A DNA stretch of 64,000 bases from Pictodentalium vernedei. Lineage: Eukaryota; Mollusca; Scaphopoda; Dentaliida; Dentaliidae. The stretch is taken from contig JAUFNR010000077.1 of assembly GCA_031216915.1 (NCBI GenBank), positions 1-64,000 on the forward strand, given 5' to 3'. The translations under genes were made by a program, and so were the position numbers. The notes beneath the pieces are model-generated. The model did not search any database. It had not been told where the DNA came from and saw nothing but the letters and a program-made list of their open reading frames with translations. The stretch's first letter is position 1; each line of letters begins with the position of its first letter. Shown here piece by piece: positions 22,002 through 31,087 of the stretch.

Positions 22002-22515
22002 GCCTGGCATTCTTTAGGAGTGCAGGAGTGCTGCACGCCTACTGCACGCCTAGAAAAAATTGAGGAGGGCAATTTTTTGCACCCTTTGATTTTCTGGAAT
22101 GCCAGACCTGTTTGGGACTGCCTTTAAAATCTATTATCATTTTGTCCCCTGAGTTCCAATGTGTTCTCTGTGCCTACTAGCACAGATAACACATTGGAAC
22201 TCAGGGGGACGATTTGTCAATGCTGTATTGATTCGCAATATTTCATGACCATTTCTGTGTCGCATTTCGATAGATTTTAAGTGTAGAAGACAGTCACATA
22301 AGAAATGAATGCAACATTTTAAATAATGAGAAAATGTGTGTGCCAATTCTTCCACTATGTAGCTGAATATAGTACAATTGTTCAGTCACAATATTAATAC
22401 CTTGAAGTGAATATAACCAAAATAACATACAAGTTATTGCATTGAAAATTTCAGGTGCAATTGCACTCAAAAGCAATCTGAGGAGGGCAACTGTTTGCAC
22501 TCCTTGATTTTCTGG
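22002..22515. mobile_element. hAT-like element inside the SINE head
   Basis: Termini CAGGCCTGGCATTC and GGATTGCCAGGCCTA are inverted, and GTAGTG lies directly outside both. Inside is a hairpin, TGAGTTCCAATGTGTT paired with AACACATTGGAACTCA (22150-22205). Subterminal TTGAGGAGGGCAATTTTTTGC recurs near the other end. The CAGGCCTG terminus suits hAT. No coding capacity. Confidence 0.65.
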
Positions 22516-22705
22516 ATTGCCAGGCCTAGTAGTGGACTTCAAACTGAAAGGTCCAGGGTTTGATCCCCACCAGGAGTAACAGTGTTTTGTCCTTGGGCAA
22601 TGCACCTAATCCTGAATGGCACAGTGGTGCTGTGTACTGATGCATACTGCATATTAATGGAGCACTTGTCTTCAACCAATACTAACACTGAAGGTCTTTT
22701 TGTTA

Positions 22706-23319
22706 CTCTTGAGTGCCTAATAATCATACATGTATGATTATTTTTTTTCGAACAAAATTCCCGCCTGTATGATCATTATTTGGCCCTGTATGATTAATTA
22801 ATTTTCAGCAATCAAATGTGCAGAGCAGCCGCTTATCTCAAGAAGTTCACCAAAACAAACTAGTAAGGTACATGTACAAGCAAACACAGGATGCAATGGA
22901 AATGGAAACTGGTAGAAATCTGGAAGCATATATTTGGGCTTTATTCTGAAGTACTGTTACCATAACTTCAAGATCTAGTACTCAGTCGATGTGCTTCATA
23001 CCATAGCTGAAACAAAATTAATTAGTCTATAAGGTTTTGTCTTGGTGCAATTTATGGGAGAGTGACTGTTGGCACTCTCCCATAAATTGCAACAAGTCAA
23101 ATCCATGTGAAAATTATGATAACTGAAAGTAATTTAGCCCTTCACCACTTGAAGAGCATCAGACATCTGTGTTATAAAAAATGGCTCTGAGCATAGTGGC
23201 TGGCTCACATCTTGGAATTTTCCACCCTATACTATTATTCGACCCTATACTATTAATTTTCAGAAATTTTCCACCCTGTACTATTATTTCGCCCTGTACT
23301 ATTTTTAGGCACTCAAGAG
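22706..23319. mobile_element. TA-flanked inverted-repeat element inside the SINE body
   Basis: CTCTTGAGTGCCTAA at 22706 is inverted at the other end (TTAGGCACTCAAGAG, ending 23319), and TA sits outside both, as for Tc1/mariner-type insertion. Repeated CCCTGTATGAT and CCCTGTACTATT motifs lie near the ends. It contains an M2 copy (22905-23155). No transposase is visible. Confidence 0.7.
22905..23155. mobile_element. M2 MITE nested within the TA-flanked element
   Basis: ATATTTGGGCTTTATTCTGA and the hairpin AATTTATGGGAGAGTGAC / CACTCTCCCATAAATTGC match the M2 copy at 9203-9473. Termini are partly degraded (ACTGGTAGAAATC and TTTAGCCCTTCACCACTTG). Confidence 0.65.
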
Positions 23320-23460
23320 TAGTATGTTGGGGAGTCTGACAGTTGCTTACAACTGTTTGGTGGTCCTCTCCAGCTAGTCCAGCTTCTTCCATGTGTAAAA
23401 CTATCCAACACAGGGTCTCTCTGGCTGTCAAAAGTGTTGTTAAACCCCAAATAAACAAAC

Positions 23461-24059
23461 AACCAAAAAACCAAAAGCAGTTTTTGTAAATTGCACTGAT
23501 CGGCTATGGCCATTCCGTTAAGTAAATTATTAATTCGGTAAGGGCACTGTCAGGAACACTACCCAGTTTCAGAATAAGGCCTAAAAAAGTTGAAAATCTG
23601 TTTCTCAGACCCTCGTGAATGGTCAATTTGGCTGGTCTCTTTTTATAACCATTGCAAATTTAAAAAAAAATTAAAATAAAATTGTTTATGTCTGATATTT
23701 TAACTAAGTTAATAAAATTGATAAATTTGTCCCTTGAGTAGAAGCATTACAAAGCATTCTTCCACTCACGGGATGAAATACACCAGCACCCATGCTATTC
23801 TGTAGATTATGAGGCCTAAAACATAAAACAAAACATGAATATGAACTTTTGATGGCAAACAAATAATTACAAAAATAAAAAATAAAATAAAAAAACACCC
23901 ACCGATCTGCAATTTTACAAAAAAATGGCCTGAGAAACAGAAGATCTACTTTGTAGGACCTAATGAGAATTAGGTGTTGCAACTGGTTTTTGGCACAGAT
24001 AAATAACAGGCACCTGATTTCTTCATCTTCAAGTAATATCAATCTTGTCACAGACACAG
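23461..24059. other. 3' flank / presumed 3' UTR side of snurportin; no second gene seen
   Basis: Lies downstream of the snurportin stop codon on the minus strand. It holds AT-rich sequence, a low-complexity AAATAAAAAATAAAATAA patch near 23870, and a short segment (23590-23660) resembling 53945-54010. A clear polyadenylation signal could not be assigned with confidence. Open frames here are short and featureless. Confidence 0.45.
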
Positions 24060-24629
24060 TCAATAGTTTGTTGGATAACCATATGAATATCCTCTGTCAC
24101 CCCTGTAGCCCATTTGCATGTTCATTGGCATGTTCATTGGCATGTTCATGGGCATATTCGTTTGCATGTTCATAGGCATATTCATTGCCCCATCACCAAA
24201 ACAACTGGAAAAGTTAAAATTATATTCATGTACAGGTAAGTCCAGTAATGATGGAATGCCTCTGCCTCGCCCTTTTTTGACTTGTTGACCGTCCTTTGGT
24301 GAAGTTACACCTTTAGGTGACTTTTGTCCTTTTGTCTGAGGAGAACCGCCTTTCAATACACGTTGAGAAAATGGTTTTGAATTCTGATTTCCTTCTGCTC
24401 TTCTTTTATCAGCTTCTGCTTTCTTCTTCTCGGCTGCCTCCCTATCAGCTTTTACAGTTTCCACATGTTTCGCAAAACAGCTGTAGGTTGATGGAACTTT
24501 AGCCATCTCACTTCCTGGAACAGGGATATTTAGGATTTCTGGTACCATGTATGGCTTCAGCCACAACACAAGTGGTGTAGTTCCAAATGTGTAGTGTGTT
24601 CTCTTGTGATAGAACAATAAACCATCAAC
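24060..24629 (-). CDS. SNUPN: Snurportin 1, last coding exon (C-terminus)
   Basis: Snurportin 1 is the adaptor that binds the m3G cap of spliceosomal snRNPs and hands them to importin beta for nuclear import. This exon begins at 24629, directly after a minus-strand acceptor (TTTTCATTTTTCAG), in phase 0, and encodes VDGLLFYHKRTHY, then TTPLVLWLKPYMV. These align with human VDGLLFYHKQTHY and STPLVGWLRPYMV. The Trp of LVLWLKP corresponds to the human residue (Trp276, as I recall) that stacks on the cap. After about residue 40 the protein becomes divergent: a charged Ala/Glu/Lys segment (KADREAAEKKKAEADKRR), a Lys/Gly/Arg-rich linker, then RGIPSLLDLPVHEYNF and a run of NMPM repeats ending GYSYGYPTNY. 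The stop is at 24060-24062. Identity of the conserved part is secure; the tail has no counterpart I recognise in the vertebrate protein. Confidence 0.93.
   Translation of the reverse strand, partial: VDGLLFYHKRTHYTFGTTPLVLWLKPYMVPEILNIPVPGSEMAKVPSTYSCFAKHVETVKADREAAEKKKAEADKRRAEGNQNSKPFSQRVLKGGSPQTKGQKSPKGVTSPKDGQQVKKGRGRGIPSLLDLPVHEYNFNFSSCFGDGAMNMPMNMQTNMPMNMPMNMPMNMQMGYRGDRGYSYGYPTNY
24085..24190 (-). repeat. 12-bp coding minisatellite (NMPM repeat)
   Basis: Plus-strand units of GTTCATTGGCAT and variants repeat about eight times inside the last snurportin exon. Read on the minus strand they encode Asn-Met-Pro-Met. The unit length is a multiple of three, so copy changes keep frame. Confidence 0.85.
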
Positions 24630-24712
24630 CTGAAAAATGAAAATAAAATCTCTATTAGAATTCAGGAATTTGCACCTTTAAGGATCAACTTTTAATCTTT
24701 CAAAACAAGCTG

Positions 24713-24876
24713 TTAACCCTTTACCCAACGAGTCGGCCACATCCACCCGCAGAATATGCAAATTCAGCAGCTAAAAAAATATTATTTTTCAAGAAAAATT
24801 TCAACAAAACCATACCATATGACCCCCTCTTTGTAACGAGCTCATCGAGATGAAATATATGGAAAATTTTAAAAAA
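24713..24876. mobile_element. M1 MITE copy g, left part (split by DIRS copy C)
   Basis: TTAACCCTTTACCCAACGAG through CAACAAAACCATACC and GAGCTCATCGAGAT to AAAATTTTAAAAAA. The remaining right part is at 39052-39104, on the far side of copy C. Confidence 0.85.
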
Positions 24877-25178
24877 GTTAAAAAATTTATAGTAATTTAT
24901 ATATTTTTTATACTTACCAATGACCCAGACATAGCTGGTGCTAATTCTCAAAAATCTAGGGCCAAACACAAATTTTGCCCCCAATCCCCAAAATTTGCAT
25001 CTAAAACCGAAAAAATCATGTCCCAAATGGTCCTCCATACTTTTCCTCCACTGTGCATGCGCAGTGTCAAGGAGGTCTCGAAATTGGCGCCAATTATCAT
25101 TCTTACAAGCAGTGCCTGGTCAGCGCTATGTACTCAGCGGGGAGGTATGAGTTCTCAACTCCTGGGAGGGCCATCCCC

Positions 25179-25267
25179 GTCTGGGTCATTGGTAAGTATA
25201 AAAAATATATAAATTACTTTAAATTTTTTAACATTTTTGTACTGTCCCAATGACCCAGACATAGCTG
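25179..25267 (-). other. DIRS internal complementary region, copy C
   Basis: Complement of the left end (GTCTGGGTCATTGGTAAGTA onward) joined to complement of the right end (to CATAGCTG), 89 bases. Confidence 0.85.
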
Positions 25268-25753
25268 AATAGTAAAAAGGCTGGAGAGCCTAGGACATAG
25301 AGGAAAATCCAATAAGCTCAACTATATATAATAGAGTTAACCCCTCGAGGAGAAAAGGAGTATTAGGCTTTACATGTATCTTTCTTATTTATGATAAATT
25401 AGAAAGACACAACACCCTCCATAATTGAGCACAATAACATTCATGTTCTCTATTAACATCCAGTATAACCCTTTATACTAATTATTTATAAAGTAAGCCA
25501 ATAAATAAAGTCAGTCCAGAGAATTGAGACTCTTTATATTCTTTAAAAGTGTCCGAGGATTGTATATTAACGCCCATTTGACACTTGACATATACAAATG
25601 CTTCACACCGAGCTACACTTTAAAAATATGACATGAATGAATTTTAAACATTAACTTTACACTTTAAAACCATCCCGGTAACGACTCAGAATTACTGACT
25701 CCAGAGGAGGTATCCCCTTGCTTTTCACTATAAAGCAGGTGACCTAAGGGAAC

Positions 25754-25784
<31 letters not shown>

Positions 25785-25885
25785 ACCCTTCGCCTTGCCC
25801 TGGGTCAAATAGCCCAGAGCGAAGAGGGCAGCAGGACGGAGTCACTGCCAGAACAGAAAGCCTGCATAACTATATTTGCAACTGT

Positions 25886-26990
25886 TTAGTGGACGACATT
25901 CTGAGCAACAGATAATGGACCTAAACAATGCAGGTCTCCAGAAATGGACTCAATATTTCTGAGATGAAAATTTGTGAATGTGGATGGCCGAGACCAATAT
26001 GCAGCCTTCATTAAATCTGTAACAGCAACACTATTTGCGTAAGCCCAAGATGTAGAAAGCGCTCTTACTTCATGAGTCGAAATCTTAAGCACAGACTGCT
26101 GAGTTGAAGATAGATTATCATAAGCAGCACGGATAGTTAATTGAATCCATCTAGCAATAGAATGGACTGTAATGTCCTTTCTATTAGGCATCAGAGACAG
26201 AAAGAAGCGTTTTCGTCCCTTTCTGATAAACTGAGATCTTCGTTTATAAATACATAAAGCTCTAACCGGACAGAGTAAAGGCCTATTCCTGAAGACGGAA
26301 GGGCCTTAATAACAATAGGTTCCGGATATTTATTAGGAGCCTGATTCTTAGCCAAAAATCCAACATTAGTAGTAAAGGTAATAGTGTTCCCGACACTACG
26401 ATAGTGAGAATCGTCCACAAATAGTGCATGAAGCTCACTGACTCTTCTAGTAGAAGAGAAAGCTAAGAGAAATGCTGTCTTATAAGACAAGAATTTGAAA
26501 TCTACTGTCTCAAGAGGCTCAAATAGCTTTTCTTTTAGTTTAAGAAGAACCCAAGCTAAATTCCATTTAGGAATTAATCTAAGGGTTCTAGGTCTATTTA
26601 TCGAGAAGTTTCTAACTAATTTAGATAAAGAGACATTAGATCCAATTTGTAAACTATCATGGTGTGCATAGGTATCAGATAACATAGACCTATAACCTTT
26701 AATAGTAACAGGCTGCAGTTTGATCTCGTCAAACAAGTATACTAGAAAGTTTGCAATGTCTGGAATGGAGGGAACAAAAATATCAACAGAATGATCCCTA
26801 CACCAACGACAAAAGACCTTCCATTTAGCCGCATAGTTTAGCGAAGAGGAGGTCCTCCTACAGTTAGAAATTGCGTCCACTGCTCGTCCTGTAAAATGCT
26901 TGCCGTGCAAGAAGGACTGCACAATGGAAATACGTGAAGGTTGAGACCTTGCGGGTTGTGACGTAGTTGACGCGATTTCCCCTGCGAAAG
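25886..26990 (-). pseudogene. DIRS copy C tyrosine recombinase part
   Basis: Encodes the tyrosine-recombinase integrase of the element, which inserts a circular DNA intermediate instead of using a DDE integrase. Recognisable segments include IPDIANFLVYLFDEIKLQP, the RRVSELHAL box containing the first catalytic Arg, and the HEVRALSTSWAYANS box (the HxxR signature). The frame upstream stays open across the reverse-transcriptase region. Treated as a fossil; broken in about one place. Confidence 0.85.
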
Positions 26991-26999
26991 AAGATCCTC

Positions 27000-28800
27000 T
27001 CGTGGAGGAAGTTTTCACGGTAAGTCCCACAGCAGACACCTGAGTAGATTTATCCACGGTCCCTGTGGAGACAGAGATGCTACCAACAGAATTCTGCATT
27101 GAGATTGTTTTATCTTTAGCAATATCTGCTGAATCAACGGTGCTGGAGGATACGCATATCCTATCATTCCGTCCCACAAGATCGATAGAGCGTCTACTGC
27201 ATATGCTCGGGGATCCGGACATAGAGACACATACGTCTGCAACTGATTGTTGAGTTGTGTCGCAAATAAGTCTATCACTGGCCGCTCCCATTGGTAGCAA
27301 ATCTGATTGAATACCTGTTTGTTGAGAGTCCATTCTGACGGCAACAAGTGACCCTTCCGTGAAAAGGAGTCTGCTAATACATTCAGACGACCCAGAATAT
27401 GACGGACCGAAAGTAGAACTTGGTGTTCTAGAACAAACAGAAGGATTTTTTCCGTTAAATTGAATAACGGAACGGAATGAGTGCCTCCCTGGTTCCGAAT
27501 ATACGCTACTACTGTCGTATTGTCGGACAGGATTTGGACATGTGCTTTCTGAATAATGTTCATCCAATGACGTAGTGCAAGCCAAATTGACATCATTTCC
27601 TTGATGTTTATGTGCTTGCCTAGAAACTGCGGATCCCAAAGACCCTGGCACTTCGAATCCGTTGGGATCAATGTTGCACCCCAACCTGTTTGACTGGCAT
27701 CCGTCATAATCGTAAAACTCGGATCTGGCAACTGCAGTGGGACTCCCTGAGTCAACCACTGAATGTTTGCCCAAGTCTGAATCTCTTGTTTCACTTGATT
27801 TGACAAGAGAACGTCTATATCGAGCGAATGAATCTTTACACTCCAATTCTGAGTCAAGAAAATTTGGAGAGGACGAGTGTGTAACCGCCCCATCGGAAGG
27901 AGATCCGCAGCGGCTCCACACAGACCTATCAGTCTCATGAACTCTCTCGCTGTAAGTTTGTCTGAGTGAAGACAATAGTGAGCGTAACAACTGATTAATT
28001 TCGCTCTGGTTAACGGCAGACGAACGAGATTGTTGTGCGTCGCGAAGCTCATTCCCAGATGAGTGAATGACTTGGACGGCACCAGATCCGACTTCTCCTC
28101 GTTTATTATAAAACCGAGACGTTGGAGTAAAAGAAGCAGATTCTGCACATCGTTCTGAAGTGTTAACTCGTTGCCGTACCTCTGAAGAATGTCGTCCAGG
28201 TAGGCCGACGTTACTGCAGACGAATGAGCTCGGAAATATATCATTACCGAGTTCATTATTCGAGTGAAAGCCCAGGGCACTAGGTTCAAACCGAAGCACA
28301 TCGCTCGGAACTGATATACAACTCCTAGGACTGCGAAGCGTAGATACTTTCGGAATGTCGGATGTACCATGACGTGAAAGTACGCATCCTTGAGATCTAT
28401 GCTTGTAGCATAGTCGTTCACCCGAATACTCGCTCTGACTGATCGAATTGTCTCCATATAGAACTTCAGAGCGACGATCAGCTTGTTTATCCAGCTCAGA
28501 TCTATGACTGGACGGAATGAGCCGTCTGGTTTCGGAACCAGAAACAGATGGCTGTAGAAACCTGGTGATTCCTGGTCTTCGACGACCTCTACCGTGTTCT
28601 TCTTCAGAAGAGACTGTATTTCTGATAAAAGAGCGTCTCTTTTCTGCGGATTTTACGGAAGCTGAGTCCATTTTGGACTTCGAGTTAATGGAGGCTTTCA
28701 TTTGAAGGATATTCTTAGTCCTTCCGAAATTACCCCTCAAACCCAGGGGTCGTCCGTAATTGACGCCCAATCGTTTATAAAACTCGATAATCTTCCGCCT
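27000..28800 (-). pseudogene. DIRS copy C reverse transcriptase - RNase H - methyltransferase-like part
   Basis: RT blocks ATSIDLKDAYFHV, FGLNLVPWAFTR and the YLDDIL catalytic box are followed by RNase H (MTDASQTGWG, ILSDNTTVVAYIRNQGG). After that comes a segment with DLFAT, DALSILWDG and YAYPPAPLI that resembles the Dam-like methyltransferase domain reported for DIRS1-group elements; that last assignment is tentative. It overlaps the open frame leading into the recombinase. Confidence 0.85.
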
Positions 28801-28827
28801 ACCGGAACACGATAGAGGTTCAAACCA

Positions 28828-31020
28828 TCACCTCCTGGACCTGCGAGGCTTGCGGAAGGAGAAACTACATCCTCCGTGACCCGCACCTCGCCCCGTCGAC
28901 CTAGGGACGTCTGACCGGTAATCTCGGCCAGAAGAACGTCCCCCACGAGAGTCGCTGCCTTGACGGTCTATAGAATAAGACCTAGAGGACGCATAGGAAC
29001 CTCTATAGGAACTTCTCTTGGGCGTACTTGTCCCAGAAGTGCCTGTCTTACTCTTTTCTGCTGTATCCGGCTTTTTGGAAGCGGATTTGAAAAGCAGAGA
29101 ATCCGAAGCTTTCTTAGTTATCTTATCATAGATTGCTGAAAGCTTGCCGTCGAAGAGAAGCTCTTCGGAGGCCGGAGCGACTCTGAGAGAGTTCTTCACC
29201 TTACCATCCACGCGCGTGGATGTAGCTAGGGCTGCGTCACGTCTAACCAACTCCAGGTTTGCCACTGAAAGGGCGGAGTTATACGTGGAATAAGCTACTG
29301 CCCTTGAAAGAAGTCTTAATGAGGATTGTATATCCTGGAATTCTTTCCCTTGAAGACGTAATGATAATGCCTTAGTAAGGTGATCTGCGTATGATAAAGC
29401 GTCTAAGTTAACTCTGTTAGACATTATTGCCGTTTCCAACGTCGTGGTTGAAATTGACATAGGCGACGGTATAGACAATTCCAAGTCTTCAGCCTCGCCG
29501 TCTAGACGCAGTGAAACTCTCGGTATGACCTGTCCTGCCGTTTCGAATTTATTCCTTGAATTGATGAAAGGCAGATTTAGGGCATTTGCGGATAAGAAAC
29601 CTGACTTGCCCGTTTTGGTAGCAAGCTTATAAATAGCGTCGTTCAATAATTCGAATGTTCTTGTGACCTTATTGGACTGTGTCGGAAACTCAGGGACGAT
29701 GTCCCTGGACCGATCAAAAAATTCTGTGTCCAATGACACTATCAGTCTCTTATCCGGCATCGCAGCATTCTGGTCCGATGGAACAACCTCTGGAAGATAA
29801 TGCCGGATAAAATCTACGGCAGCTTTCTGTTGTTCCGAAAGGGAAAGCTCCAAATCCTCCGAATCCCTTTCGCCATCCTGTCGGACCCCATGAAGTTCTC
29901 GGTCGTCCGTACCCGATGCTTCGGAGGAGCGTACCGACCCAGCGTCATCGGATAATTCCTGATCTGACAGAGATTCTGTCGTTTGCTGGGATGCTGCGAT
30001 AAGTTGTGCTATTTGGGATAGCACGTCCGTCACTGAGGCCTGTGGAGTAGCGGTCTTACGTTGCTTTGCCGCTGGAAGCTCCGTGTACGTTGACTCCTGC
30101 ATACTTCTTTTATGCGAACGTCCAGAGTCTACAGGCCTCGTGTCCCTGGCTACCGGATGGCATGACCTGGTTGCCGTGGAATCCCTGATCGGCAAAGCTG
30201 GCTGGATATCCGTGGTCACGTAGCCAAGGTGCGGTCGTGTGTGCTGCCATGAGGATGAGGAAGCCTTATCGACAGTCTCTCCGGACTGTCTATATAACGG
30301 AGCGTCCCGAGCGGCGGACGTATGCTCCGAATGCGAAACGTTTTGTACCACAACATCTGGTCCCAGATGTTGTTGTACGAGAGAGGGACCTCTCTCGCTC
30401 GAAGCCCGGATGGACCTGGACGAGCTAGGAACCGGACTAACAGGCTTCCTCCGTTCTCTCCTCTGATCCGTCGTCACTGGGTGTGCACTTTGTCTTATTA
30501 TAGTGCTCGCATCACCCAAATCTCCTTCCTGGACCGCAACGGACGAACCCGGCTGCCGAGCCATTCGATGAATGGTCGCTACACCGGACGAGCTAGTGGA
30601 CGCCAATGCCGTCGATCCTACTAGGGACCTCTTAGGCAATTGACGTATTTCCATGAGCACTTTTGCCGCTAGCTCTTCATTCAACTGTGACGACGGAGGC
30701 ACACTTTTGGAAGACATCACGGAAACATCACCCTGTTCTTGTTCCTCTGAAATAGAGATTGATAAACTAGAGTGACCCTGCGGAGAAAGGACTGGCATGG
30801 CCTTTTCCCCGCTAACAACATACCGTGACACACGTTTCCAATGTTTGTCATCCCAATTGACACATACTGAACAGGAGTTAATGCAAGTACACTGACTACA
30901 ATTAATACAATGATTATGAAAGTCAGAGGAAGATTTCCTCTTATTACAATTTGAACAATATCCTTTCATTGTGAAAAGAACACAAAAAGTCCTAGTACTC
31001 GCACCAACCCCTGAAAACAA
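28828..31020 (-). CDS. DIRS copy C gag-like protein
   Basis: First part of the element on the minus strand, 730 codons. Near the N-terminus is a Cys/His-rich segment (YCSNCNKRKSSSDFHNHC, then CINCSQCTCINSC) that looks zinc-binding. The middle is Ser/Arg-rich and low complexity. The C-terminal part has the conserved block AALATSTRVDGKVKNSLRV and a Ser/Arg/Gly-rich tail. Such proteins are presumed to package element RNA. Fossil copy; this part looks whole. Confidence 0.8.
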   Translation of the reverse strand: MFSGVGASTRTFCVLFTMKGYCSNCNKRKSSSDFHNHCINCSQCTCINSCSVCVNWDDKHWKRVSRYVVSGEKAMPVLSPQGHSSLSISISEEQEQGDVSVMSSKSVPPSSQLNEELAAKVLMEIRQLPKRSLVGSTALASTSSSGVATIHRMARQPGSSVAVQEGDLGDASTIIRQSAHPVTTDQRRERRKPVSPVPSSSRSIRASSERGPSLVQQHLGPDVVVQNVSHSEHTSAARDAPLYRQSGETVDKASSSSWQHTRPHLGYVTTDIQPALPIRDSTATRSCHPVARDTRPVDSGRSHKRSMQESTYTELPAAKQRKTATPQASVTDVLSQIAQLIAASQQTTESLSDQELSDDAGSVRSSEASGTDDRELHGVRQDGERDSEDLELSLSEQQKAAVDFIRHYLPEVVPSDQNAAMPDKRLIVSLDTEFFDRSRDIVPEFPTQSNKVTRTFELLNDAIYKLATKTGKSGFLSANALNLPFINSRNKFETAGQVIPRVSLRLDGEAEDLELSIPSPMSISTTTLETAIMSNRVNLDALSYADHLTKALSLRLQGKEFQDIQSSLRLLSRAVAYSTYNSALSVANLELVRRDAALATSTRVDGKVKNSLRVAPASEELLFDGKLSAIYDKITKKASDSLLFKSASKKPDTAEKSKTGTSGTSTPKRSSYRGSYASSRSYSIDRQGSDSRGGRSSGRDYRSDVPRSTGRGAGHGGCSFSFRKPRRSRR

Positions 31021-31087
31021 AGATACATAATAACATGATCCATTAACATAGAAAAAATAATTGAAATCAAAAAATTTTTTTGAAAAA

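Larger units (their letters stand above)
21965..23460 (+). mobile_element. SINE family 1 copy split by two transposon insertions
   Basis: The tRNA-like head begins GTGGCTCAGTGGTTATGG (21975). After the first insertion it resumes with GTAGTGGACTTCAAACTG and the B box GGTTTGATCC (near 22558). The body runs to about 22705, then resumes at 23320 with AGTATGTTGGGGAGTCTGAC and ends near 23460 with TTGTTAAACCCCAAATAAAC. Joined in order, the pieces match the family layout seen at 46590-46805 and 10201-10552. Confidence 0.75.

Noticed and set aside
24060-24200. Non-coding minisatellite
   Set aside because: Repeat is in frame with the conserved snurportin coding sequence, keeps multiples of three and ends at a stop, so it is coding.
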